Source: an uncultured Myxococcales bacterium (lineage in GTDB: Bacteria > Myxococcota_A > Polyangia > Polyangiales > Polyangiaceae). From it: a stretch of DNA of 6,345 nt. Below the pieces are notes generated by a model. The model was not told the origin of the DNA. It searched no databases and worked only from the letters and a program-made list of their open reading frames with translations. Location of the stretch: NCBI GenBank assembly GCA_937998045.1, contig CALKVG010000225.1, positions 1 through 6,345 on the forward strand, in the 5' to 3' direction. Shown one piece after another: positions 1-5,776 of this stretch; within the stretch, counting starts at the first letter, position 1; each line of letters begins with the position of its first letter. A program made the translations under genes and the position numbers.

Positions 1-1
1 C

Positions 2-268
2 CGTCCCAACGCCCAGGCGATCCGGCGTTTCTGCGAGGAGCATGGGTCGGCGTGGGCTCGGGGACGACGTTATCTCTTCGGCCGAGAGACCCGGCGCGAG
101 CACGTGCTCGATTGGCTGGAGCGCGCACCGCTGCGTCGACGGCACGTCCTCGCCCTCGCGCTGTCGATCGAGGAACGCGGGATCTCCTGGGTCGACACGC
201 GCGCCCTCGCCGGAGATCAACGACGCCGACTGGCCATGATGCGGGCGATCGATCGGACTGCCCGGTGA
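2..268 (+). CDS. C-terminal end of a TIGR02270-like (HEAT-type) protein, 5' end outside window
   Basis: An open frame runs from the left edge to a TGA at 266-268 and gives 88 residues with no start in the window. It reads like a real protein: charged, helix-forming and strongly GC3-biased, unlike the Arg/Pro-rich readings of the other frames. Visible features are an N-terminal RPNAQAIRRF helix, a GRRYLFGRE segment, an LDWLERAPLRRRHVLALAL helix and a closing DQRRRLAMM. The pattern of a tryptophan/charged helix, then 'G-RYL-G', then an Arg-rich helix and an Ala/Leu helix matches my recollection of the C-terminus of TIGR02270-family proteins, HEAT-repeat proteins often found near type VI secretion genes. 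No secretion gene is visible here, so no role is assigned. The stop lies 7 nt before the next start, which suggests co-transcription with the methyltransferase gene. Coding status is fairly sure; the family is tentative. Confidence 0.55.
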   Translation, partial: RPNAQAIRRFCEEHGSAWARGRRYLFGRETRREHVLDWLERAPLRRRHVLALALSIEERGISWVDTRALAGDQRRRLAMMRAIDRTAR

Positions 269-271
269 AGG
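267..271 (+). promoter_or_regulatory. Ribosome binding site for the methyltransferase gene
   Basis: GAAGG sits 4 bases before the ATG at 276 and overlaps the TGA of the upstream gene. This favours 276 as the true start and suggests coupled translation. The spacing is slightly short. Confidence 0.4.
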
Positions 272-275
272 CGCG

Positions 276-1558
276 ATGAGCGATCCGTACGACGACCTCC
301 CGTACGACTCGATCCCCGTCGAGTGGACCGCACCCGAGCGCATGGCGGTCACCTCGCGGCTGCACGGCGGTCCCTGTCCGCCCCTGGACCGCTACCGATA
401 CATCGAGCTCGGGTGTGGCGAGGCGACGAACCTCCTGCCGCTCGCTCGCTACCGGCCCGCCGCGCATTTCGTCGGCGTCGACGGGAGCAAACGGCTCATG
501 GCCTTCGCGGAGGAGGGCCGCGCCGCGATCGGCGCCGAGAACCTCGCGCTCGTCGGTGCGTCGTTCCGCGACGCGCTCCCGCGGCTCGAAGGCACGTTCG
601 ACTACGTCGTCCTTCACGGGTTTTTTCCTGGGTGGACGACGCGTCGCGCGACGAGCTCCTCGCCTTCGCGGCCCGCGCCCTCTCGCCCCGGGGCCTGTTC
701 TACGTCAGCTACAACGCGCTCCCCGGCTGGAGCGTGCGGGGGCTCGTCCGCGAGTATCTCTGCGCGCAGACGCAGGGGATCGGCGACCCCGGGGCGCGGG
801 CGCGCGCCGCGCGGCGTGCGGCCGAGAAGCTGGCGAGCGTCCTGCAGCCGAGCGATCACCCCTATTCGCGATTGATGGCGGTCGAGTTCGCGATCGTGCG
901 CGACGCCAAGGACAGCTACGTCGCCCACGAGTACCTCGCCGAGACGAACCGCGCCTACTGGCAGAGCGAGATCCTTGTGTTGCTCGAGCGTCACGGGCTC
1001 GCCTTCGTAGCCGACGCCGACTTCGCCTACCCGAGCGCGCGCCTCCCCGAGGGGCTCGGACGCTGGGTCGACGACGAAGGGCTTGCGGGGCGCGCGCGGT
1101 GCGACACGCTCGATCTCCTCTGCTACGCGCAGTTCCGCTGCGCGCTCGCCAGCCGCGCCGGCGCGCCACGGGAGCCCTGGCGTGCATCCGCCGTTCGCGA
1201 GATGCGGATCGCGTCGAACATGGTGGCCGGACCGGAGGGCGGGACCGACGACGACCGCCGGCGGTCGTTCAAAACGGCGGCCGGATACGACGTCGTATTC
1301 CGCAGCGAAGAGATGGAGCGACCCTTTCTCGAGCTCGCGCGCGGCGCGTCCCGCCCGGTGGAAGCGATGTTCGAACGCCCCGAGGAGGTCGCCGAGGACC
1401 TCGTGCTCCTGCACAGGAGCGGCGCCGTCGAGCTTCGTTCGTGGGAGTCGCCGCTCGCCGTGTGCCCGATCTTGCGCGCTCGCGAACAAGCGGCGCGCGG
1501 CGAGTTCACCTCGCCGCAGCACCTGCGGATCGCCGAGCGGCCGTCGCGTGGGCCTTAG
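276..1558 (+). CDS. SAM-dependent methyltransferase with methyltransferase-regulatory domain, split by a frameshift at about 621-626
   Basis: Two overlapping frames together make one protein of about 427 residues. The first frame (from ATG 276) carries the N-terminal YDDLPYDSIP segment, SAM motif I ELGCGEA (residues 44-50), the acidic motif II residue in FVGVDGS (D69) and DYVVLHGFF (109-117). The second frame, read to TAG 1556-1558, resumes with SWVDDAS and SYNALPGW. It then covers the regulatory region (HEYLAETN, then LERHGLAFVADADF) and ends near REQAARGEF. Family members have an uninterrupted 'HG-(Y/F)-SWV' and 'SYN--PGW', so the break falls inside a conserved block. Adding one T to the six-T run restores HGFFSWV exactly. 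Unshifted, the first frame stops at 875 after 199 residues. The C-terminus also looks shorter than usual: relatives, as I recall, run to about 500 residues. Some family members methylate proteins or polysaccharide; the substrate here is unknown. It may be a pseudogene, a homopolymer sequencing error or a recoded gene. Confidence 0.8.
620..626 (+). other. Frameshift site: G followed by six Ts
   Basis: In the upstream frame the codons read GGG TTT TTT CCT. Stepping back one base after the second TTT gives TCC TGG GTG, the conserved Ser-Trp-Val. A run of identical Phe codons permits a single-tRNA -1 slip, and a U6 run could also gain a base by transcriptional slippage. It is only a partial match to a classic X-XXY-YYZ heptamer because the first base is G. 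Confidence 0.6.
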
Positions 1559-1644
1559 AGCCGGTCCAAATCAGCGTTCGTCGGCGTCCGTCATTCCGTT
1601 CACGTCGTCGACGTCCGTGTCACAGCCGAGCTGCGGCAGCGTTC

Positions 1645-2091
1645 ATGCACACGAACACCGTAGCTCGGGAGATTGCACGCTCAAGCCGCTTGGCGAGGGC
1701 GGGGCCTTTCGGTCCCTTGCCGTGTACCGCGCCGCTTTCGCCGGAGAACCCAAGATGCGCGCCGATCACGGTTGTCGGCGCGGGGGTGGGCGTCGGGATC
1801 GCACTCTGCGTGCTGGGCCGCGTTCGTCTCCCGGACCTCGGCTGGCGGCCTGCGTCGTGGAGCGACGCCGCGTGGGGTGTTCTGGGCTTCGTCGCTTGCG
1901 CGGGGGTGGTCGTCGCGTTGCGCGCGGTCGACGACGGGAGCGCGGGCGCGCGCTCGATGCTTGCCGCCGTCGCCGCGTACTCTCCTCGGCAACGGGTGCT
2001 GTTTGCCGCCATCGGCGTCGCAGCCGCCTTCTGCGGTCGCCCATTGGATGGTCTGGGCAGTGTTGGGGGCCGCGTAGTAGTAGGATTGTAG
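1645..2091 (+). pseudogene. Probable truncated CPBP-type intramembrane protease, lacking the catalytic motif
   Basis: The frame from ATG 1645 to the stop at 2089-2091 encodes 148 residues. The first 39 or so are unremarkable and may not belong. Then come three hydrophobic segments, at about 40-60 (GVGVGIALCVLG), 75-95 (WGVLGFVACAGVVVAL) and 116-131 (RVLFAAIGVAAAFC), joined by LPDLGWRPASW and a short polar loop. This matches the N-terminal half of CPBP (CAAX protease/bacteriocin-processing) proteins. In that family a segment like 'R-LFA-IG--AAF-EE--FRG' carries the catalytic Glu pair; here the reading after AAFC becomes GRPLDGLGS and stops within 18 residues. No continuation appears in the other two forward frames, so this looks like a deletion or rearrangement near 2034 rather than a one-base shift. 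No clear ribosome binding site precedes 1645. It could instead be an unrelated small membrane protein. Confidence 0.45.
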
Positions 2092-2096
2092 CCGTC

Positions 2097-2348
2097 GTGC
2101 GCCCCAGCCATTCGTTCCGGCGATCCATCTCCCCGCGGCCAAGCGCGGCGATCGCGTGTATCTCGTGCTGCCTCGCCCTGCTCGCCCTGGCCGGCGGCGC
2201 CGCCGATGCGGAGGGACCGAGTCGGGCGGAGAGGTACCAGAGGAACAACCCGCGCGAAGGGATGGGCACGAACGGCGGAGATCCGGGAACGGCGCCGCGC
2301 GACATGCCCGGCGCCGGCCGGGGGAGCGCAACCCCGCGCGGCAAGTAG
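2097..2348 (+). CDS. Small predicted secreted protein, unknown function
   Basis: GTG 2097 to TAG 2346-2348 encodes 83 residues. The N-terminus is basic (RPSHSFRRS, ending around SPRPS). A hydrophobic core follows (IACISCCLALLALAGG), then a likely signal-peptidase site after AADA at about residue 38. The remaining 45 residues are polar and rich in Gly, Pro, Arg and Asn with no hydrophobic stretch (RAERYQRNNPREGMGTNGG), suggesting a disordered exported peptide. TAGGA at 2081-2085, 11 bases upstream, is a weak ribosome binding site. The two Cys in the hydrophobic core are not in a clean lipobox. GC3 is high throughout, consistent with coding. I do not recognise the family. The frame is open well upstream, but that part is Arg-rich and looks like a shadow, so the GTG just before the signal peptide is preferred. 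Confidence 0.5.
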   Translation: MRPSHSFRRSISPRPSAAIACISCCLALLALAGGAADAEGPSRAERYQRNNPREGMGTNGGDPGTAPRDMPGAGRGSATPRGK

Positions 2349-2590
2349 CGCCGATGCGCGCGGGACGTCCAAGGACGCGGGCAACCGGATGCGCGTGTGG
2401 AGTGGCCGCGCGGGAGCGAAGCGTCGGATCGCGCGCTGGCTCGCGGTGGAGGGCGACGCCGGTGGCGGTGGCCTCGTCGGTACGCCGTTCGACGGCCCGG
2501 CTGTCGCCGCGCAAGCCCCGCAAACGCCGGCATGCACGTTGCTTTTGCGATGCGGCGAGGGCCGCGAGGCCCCGAGCCCTGAGGCCCGTC
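2349..2590 (+). other. Gene-free stretch upstream of the lipoprotein gene
   Basis: I see no convincing gene on either strand. Open frames here are Arg/Gly/Ala-rich without domains or ribosome binding sites. A short GGGCC-GCGA-GGCCC hairpin (2559-2572) is present but has no T tract. The promoter of the lipoprotein gene presumably lies here; I cannot pick out -35/-10 boxes with confidence. Confidence 0.4.
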
Positions 2591-2595
2591 GGAGG
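2591..2595 (+). promoter_or_regulatory. Ribosome binding site for the lipoprotein gene
   Basis: GGAGG lies 8 bases before ATG 2604. It is the best Shine-Dalgarno match in the window and fixes this start, which is also directly followed by the signal peptide. Confidence 0.75.
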
Positions 2596-2603
2596 TTCCC
2601 CGC

Positions 2604-3974
2604 ATGAAGGTCCCCTGGACAGTCCCTGCATCGTTCGTCGCCATGTGCGCGGCCACCGCACCCGCTGCGTGTTCGAGCGAGGGGTCCACGGGCAATTGGT
2701 CCTTCTCGGGGAGCGACGCGTCGGCGGAAGAGGGCGGATCTTCCGGCACCTCGTCGTCGAGCTCTACGTCCTCGGGCAGCGGGACGTCCTCGGGCGGGAC
2801 GTCCTCGGGTACATCGTCAGGCGCCAGCAGTTCGGGCACGGCGTCGAGCACCAGCTCGGGCACCACCGGCTCGAGCAGCGGGTCCGGCACGAGCTCCAGC
2901 GGGATGTCGAGCGGCACCACGTCGTCTTCGTCGAGCGGTTCTTCTGGCCCTTCCCCGGATGCCGGAACCGTGATCCTCGGCGACGGAGGGGCCCCGTGCA
3001 GCGGCAACGAGGACGTCGCCGGAGGCTTTCCTGCCGGCTTCTGGGACAGCAGCAACATCTCGACCGGCACGGGCGCGATGGTGTTCAAGTTCCTCAATCG
3101 CACCAACGGCAAGTACCAGGACAGCGAGCTTTACTGGAGCTTTCAGAACTCCACGCTCAACATCAACGAGACGCACTCGCTGGCCGAGATGCCGTCGTAC
3201 GACATGCCCGCGCCGCCTCCCGGGTACAACGGGCGCATGTACTTCTACATTTGCCCGACCGGCTCTCCCGCGAGCTGCCCAGGTAGCCAGGGCAAGACGG
3301 ACTACTACGATTTCATCGAGTTCGCGCTCGGCACCAACAACACCGGGCCGAAGTACTGGATCAACTACGACACGACGCGCGTCGACGCCTTCGCGATCAA
3401 GCTCGCCCTCGACTTGCACGTGACGACCGGCCCCGACTACTACATCGGCGAGAACTGCCCCACGTTCGCCGAGGACCGCGCCGCAACGTTTGCGTCGTAC
3501 GTGTCCTCCGTCCCGGCTCCGTTCCAGCCGTGCGGACAGCCTCCCAACGCTCCGTACCGCATCCCCGAGCCGGGTGGGGGCTGCGGGTTCAATGCGGGGG
3601 GGCCGAACGCCGACTACTACAACAGCTTCATCGCGCAAATGTGGACCAACAACGGCATCACCGTCCCGATGCCGGGTCCGAACGGCAGCGGCCTCGGGGC
3701 GTACCCCAGCCTCTCTGCGGCGATCTTCCGTCATGTCGGCGCCGCCGCAGGGACGTGGAACGCCGACGGGTCGCTGAAGGACAACAACTTCTGGCAGGTC
3801 AACACGGAGTCGACCTTCTACAGCGCCGCGCCGGCCGACTATTACGCTTCGTGGATTCACTCCCGTGCCATCCACAACAAGCAGTACGCGTTCCCGTACG
3901 ACGACGCCGGTGGGAACTCGTCGGACGTCGGGGCCAGCGGCATGGTTTACATGCTCGTCGCCATGGGGTGGTGA
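2604..3974 (+). CDS. Predicted lipoprotein with Ser/Gly linker and GH64-like beta-1,3-glucanase domain
   Basis: The protein has 456 residues. Residues 1-22 form a signal peptide ending in a lipobox-like PAAC with Cys23 as the lipidation site, followed by SSEGS. Residues 45-118 are a low-complexity Ser/Gly/Thr spacer, typical of myxobacterial surface lipoproteins. From about 132 a folded domain begins: GAMVFKFLNRTNGKY (157-171), ELYWSF (175-180), HSLAE (191-195), GRMYFYI (210-216), DFIEFAL (236-242), TTRVDAFAIKLAL (257-269) and the C-terminal AFPYDDAGGNSSDVG (429-443). This order is that of glycoside hydrolase family 64 (laminaripentaose-producing beta-1,3-glucanase, with a thaumatin-like fold). 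In that family a Glu in the 'DF-EF' strand and an Asp in the 'T-VD-F' strand are catalytic; E239 and D261 are the counterparts by motif, not by alignment. Cysteines at 132, 217, 225, 285, 310 and 327 could form disulfides. Likely role: surface-bound hydrolysis of beta-1,3-glucan, for example of fungal walls. The lipoprotein call is strong; the GH64 call is good. Confidence 0.85.
   Translation: MKVPWTVPASFVAMCAATAPAACSSEGSTGNWSFSGSDASAEEGGSSGTSSSSSTSSGSGTSSGGTSSGTSSGASSSGTASSTSSGTTGSSSGSGTSSSGMSSGTTSSSSSGSSGPSPDAGTVILGDGGAPCSGNEDVAGGFPAGFWDSSNISTGTGAMVFKFLNRTNGKYQDSELYWSFQNSTLNINETHSLAEMPSYDMPAPPPGYNGRMYFYICPTGSPASCPGSQGKTDYYDFIEFALGTNNTGPKYWINYDTTRVDAFAIKLALDLHVTTGPDYYIGENCPTFAEDRAATFASYVSSVPAPFQPCGQPPNAPYRIPEPGGGCGFNAGGPNADYYNSFIAQMWTNNGITVPMPGPNGSGLGAYPSLSAAIFRHVGAAAGTWNADGSLKDNNFWQVNTESTFYSAAPADYYASWIHSRAIHNKQYAFPYDDAGGNSSDVGASGMVYMLVAMGW
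2736..2957 (+). repeat. Low-complexity Ser/Gly/Thr-coding repeat region
   Basis: This stretch encodes the lipoprotein spacer, with short imperfect direct repeats. The clearest is GGGACGTCCTCGGG at 2781-2794 and again at 2796-2809, with part of it at 2766-2776. Such repeats can change spacer length in steps by slippage. Confidence 0.75.
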
Positions 3975-4903
3975 GCGCGAGGGTCCGGGCTGCGTCGTAG
4001 TCGATCGCACCGCGATCGAATCGAGCGCACTCCGGTGGCCGATCGGGCCGGCTTCGTTGCGATTGGTTTTGGTTTCGTTGCGATCGGGTCGGTGGTCGAG
4101 TCGTTTGAAACAGCGATCGTTGAGTCGGGGTAGTGCGGGGCAGTCTTCGCGGCGCGCCGACGGTCGCGTCGCGAAAGCGCCTCGGCCAGTTGGACGCGCG
4201 CCGTGTCCATTGGGTCGAGCGGCTCGGTCAACAGGCCGAGCGTCGCGTCCTTCGGGCCAAGCGCCGCGGCCGACTGGCCGAGCGTCTCGTCGAAGTGGTC
4301 GTGGTGCTTTTCCAACCGACCGAGCGTCACGTCCAATTGGCCGAGCTTCGGATCCTCTTCGACAATCGCCTTGGCCCTTTGGTCGCGCGTCGCTTTCTGT
4401 TGGCCACGCGGCTCGTCCTCGTGGACGAGGCGCTCGACCAACTGGCGAAGGGTCGCGTCGACTTGAACGAGCGACGCTTCCCGTTGGCCGAGCGTCGCAT
4501 CGTGTTCGACGAGCGACGCGTCCAACTGGCCGGGCGTCTCGGCAACCTGGTCGAGCGTCCTTTCCAACCCGCGATGCGCCCCGTGGTATTGGCCGCGCGA
4601 CACGTCCAAGTGGGCAAGCGTCGCGTCCTGTTTGCCGCGGCTCTCGACCTGATGGCCGAGCCGCGCTTCCATTTCGCCGAGCCGCGCTTCTATTTGGCCA
4701 GCCTGCTTTTCTATTTGGCCACGTCGCTTTCTATCTCGGTCGGCTCGTCTTGCCAGTGCGCGAAGCGGTGCGCCTCGCCGGACCGGCGACGTTCGCGGGC
4801 GACCGAGCATCCCTTCCCGTGGGTCGAGCGTCTTTCGCTCGGGGATAAGCGACGCGGCTTTTGGTCGGAGCGCCTTCCGACGATGCCTTTTCGAGCCTCT
4901 CAA
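3947..4903 (-). CDS. Hypothetical heptad-repeat (coiled-coil-like) protein
   Basis: I do not recognise this protein. The ORF has 318 residues from a TTG at 4903; the start is uncertain, with an in-frame ATG at 4810 as an alternative, and neither has a well-placed ribosome binding site. From residue 12 onward it is one continuous series of seven-residue units with consensus LGQLDAT. Leu fills the first position in 21 of the 34 units between residues 12 and 243. The fourth position is often I, L, V, M or F. Good examples are LGEMEAR, LGHQVES, LVQVDAT, LGQLDVT and LGLLTEP. The last part changes to IATKPKP/IATKPAR units. The pattern suggests an amphipathic helix or coiled coil broken by occasional Pro and Gly. 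There is no signal peptide or membrane segment. It lies in the same frame as murI, beginning about 65 bases after its stop, and overlaps the convergent lipoprotein gene by 28 bases. Plus-strand frames are also open over much of this stretch because the repeat length is a multiple of three, but they read as Arg/Pro- or Arg/Val-rich. Minus-strand coding is favoured, not proven. Confidence 0.45.
   Translation of the reverse strand: MRGSKRHRRKALRPKAASLIPERKTLDPREGMLGRPRTSPVRRGAPLRALARRADRDRKRRGQIEKQAGQIEARLGEMEARLGHQVESRGKQDATLAHLDVSRGQYHGAHRGLERTLDQVAETPGQLDASLVEHDATLGQREASLVQVDATLRQLVERLVHEDEPRGQQKATRDQRAKAIVEEDPKLGQLDVTLGRLEKHHDHFDETLGQSAAALGPKDATLGLLTEPLDPMDTARVQLAEALSRRDRRRAAKTAPHYPDSTIAVSNDSTTDPIATKPKPIATKPARSATGVRSIRSRCDRLRRSPDPRAHHPMATSM
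4001..4019. other. Perfect inverted repeat after the lipoprotein gene
   Basis: TCGATCGC, loop ACC, GCGATCGA: an 8-bp perfect stem beginning 27 bases past the lipoprotein stop. No T tract follows on either strand, so it is not a standard intrinsic terminator. It may still end or protect the mRNA, or be a protein-binding palindrome. Confidence 0.4.
4053..4885. repeat. Degenerate 21-bp tandem repeat array, about 40 units in constant phase
   Basis: On the plus strand the unit approximates GGCCGAG-CGTCGCG-TCCAATT. The GGCCGAG-like anchor recurs every 21 bases without a slip. Examples are 4213, 4234, 4255, 4276, 4339, 4381, 4402, 4423, 4444, 4465, 4486, 4528, 4549, 4591, 4612, 4654, 4675, 4696, 4717, 4801 and 4822, with poorer copies between. 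At the left end TTCGTTGCGAT occurs at 4053-4063 and 4074-4084, again 21 apart. Units differ greatly in sequence, yet no insertion or deletion breaks the period. On the minus strand each unit encodes one heptad of the ORF described at 4903-3947. Confidence 0.85.
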
Positions 4904-4966
4904 TACGTTAAGCGCTCGAGGCGCGATTTCGTCTGACGGGCGCCGTACGATTTTGCGTCGGGCGAA

Positions 4967-5776
4967 CTAGAGATCCACTTGCTCGACCTCGCCGACGTCG
5001 CCCCCCAGGAAACGCGCGGCCACTTCTTGAAACGCGCGCGGGACGTCGGTGACGTACAGGCGCGTGCTGCCCGTGCCGCGCTCCCGCGCGAGGCCCCGGC
5101 TCTCGAGGAACGCGCGCGCCTCCATTGCCGTCGCGTGGGCGCTGTCGACGACGGCCACCTGGCTGCCGGCGCACTCGCGAACGGCCGCTTCGATGGCGCT
5201 CCGCAGCAGCGGATAGTGGGTGCATCCGAGCAGGACGACGTCGACGCCGGCGCGCGCGAGCGGCTCGACGTACCGGCGCGCGACCAGCCGCGGCACCTCT
5301 CCCTCGGTCCACCCCTCCTCCGCGAGCGGGACGAGCAGAGGCGCCGGCTGGCCGACGACCTCCGCGCGCGTCGACAGCTGCGCGACGGCGCGCGGATAGG
5401 CGCCCGAGGCGATGGTGCCCGCGGTCGCGAGGATGCCGATGCGCCCGAGGCGCGTCGCCTGCACCGCGGCTTTCGCGCCGGGCTCGACGACTCCGAGGAC
5501 GGGCACGTCGAGCTCGACGCGCAGCCGCTCCGGAGCCACTGCGCTGACGGTGTTGCAAGCCACGACGAGCGCCTTCACGTCGCGCGCGACCAGGTGCCGT
5601 GCGCACGCGAGAGCGTACTTCACGACCGTTGCGGCGCCCTTGGTTCCGTACGGCACGCGGGCCGTGTCGCCGAGGTACACGATGTCCTCTGCGGGGAGCG
5701 CGCGGCGAAGCTCGCGGACGACCGTCAGCCCGCCGAGGCCGGAGTCGAAGACGCCGAGCGGCGAGTCGCGGCTCAT
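4967..5776 (-). CDS. murI: Glutamate racemase
   Basis: This cytoplasmic, cofactor-independent enzyme converts L- to D-glutamate for the peptidoglycan stem peptide. The length, 269 residues, is normal. Family motifs are all present: FDSGLGGLTV near the N-terminus (D11, S12), YLGDTARVPYG (34-43), the first catalytic Cys in ACNTVSA (C74), the acidic LAEEG (E153/E154) and the second catalytic Cys in GCTHYPLL (C185, with H187). VVDSAHATA (209-217) matches the substrate-side loop near the C-terminus. The two-cysteine arrangement is the one used for deprotonation and reprotonation. ATG 5776 overlaps the upstream pyrB stop in an ATGA, fixing the start and implying translational coupling. The stop is TAG at 4969-4967. 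The gene appears intact and functional. Confidence 0.97.
   Translation of the reverse strand: MSRDSPLGVFDSGLGGLTVVRELRRALPAEDIVYLGDTARVPYGTKGAATVVKYALACARHLVARDVKALVVACNTVSAVAPERLRVELDVPVLGVVEPGAKAAVQATRLGRIGILATAGTIASGAYPRAVAQLSTRAEVVGQPAPLLVPLAEEGWTEGEVPRLVARRYVEPLARAGVDVVLLGCTHYPLLRSAIEAAVRECAGSQVAVVDSAHATAMEARAFLESRGLARERGTGSTRLYVTDVPRAFQEVAARFLGGDVGEVEQVDL
5773..5776 (-). promoter_or_regulatory. ATGA stop/start overlap coupling pyrB to murI
   Basis: On the minus strand the bases read ATGA: TGA ends pyrB and ATG begins murI. A ribosome ending pyrB can restart directly on murI, so the two are almost certainly on one mRNA. Confidence 0.85.

Noticed and set aside
614..1522. Long minus-strand open frame opposite the methyltransferase
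   Set aside because: The plus strand carries clear family motifs here. The minus reading is an Arg/Ala-rich antisense shadow common in high-GC DNA.
2559..2572. GGGCC-GCGA-GGCCC hairpin as a terminator
   Set aside because: The stem is only 5 bp, has no T tract, and such stems are expected by chance at this GC content.
1620..3112. Overlapping minus-strand frames of 305-448 codons
   Set aside because: They lie antisense to the membrane remnant, the secreted peptide and the Ser-rich spacer. The Pro/Glu/Val-rich part is simply the antisense of the Ser/Gly repeats. No domains are visible.
2817..4010. Minus-strand frame of 397 codons opposite the lipoprotein
   Set aside because: It is the antisense of a well-supported gene and is Arg/Val/Gly-rich without motifs.
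3865..4848. Second plus-strand open frame of 327 codons, rich in GRASRP-type heptads
   Set aside because: It begins inside the lipoprotein gene in another frame and is a low-complexity Arg/Pro/Gly/Ser product of the repeat; best seen as a shadow.
4053..4885. CRISPR array
   Set aside because: Repeats are contiguous 21-bp units with no unique spacers and high divergence, so this is a tandem repeat and not a CRISPR array.
4133..4936. Plus-strand open frame of 267 codons over the repeat array
   Set aside because: A 21-bp period keeps several frames open on both strands. This reading is Arg/Val/Phe-rich and has no good ribosome binding site. The minus reading gives a regular Leu-based heptad and fits the direction of murI. 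I cannot fully exclude it.
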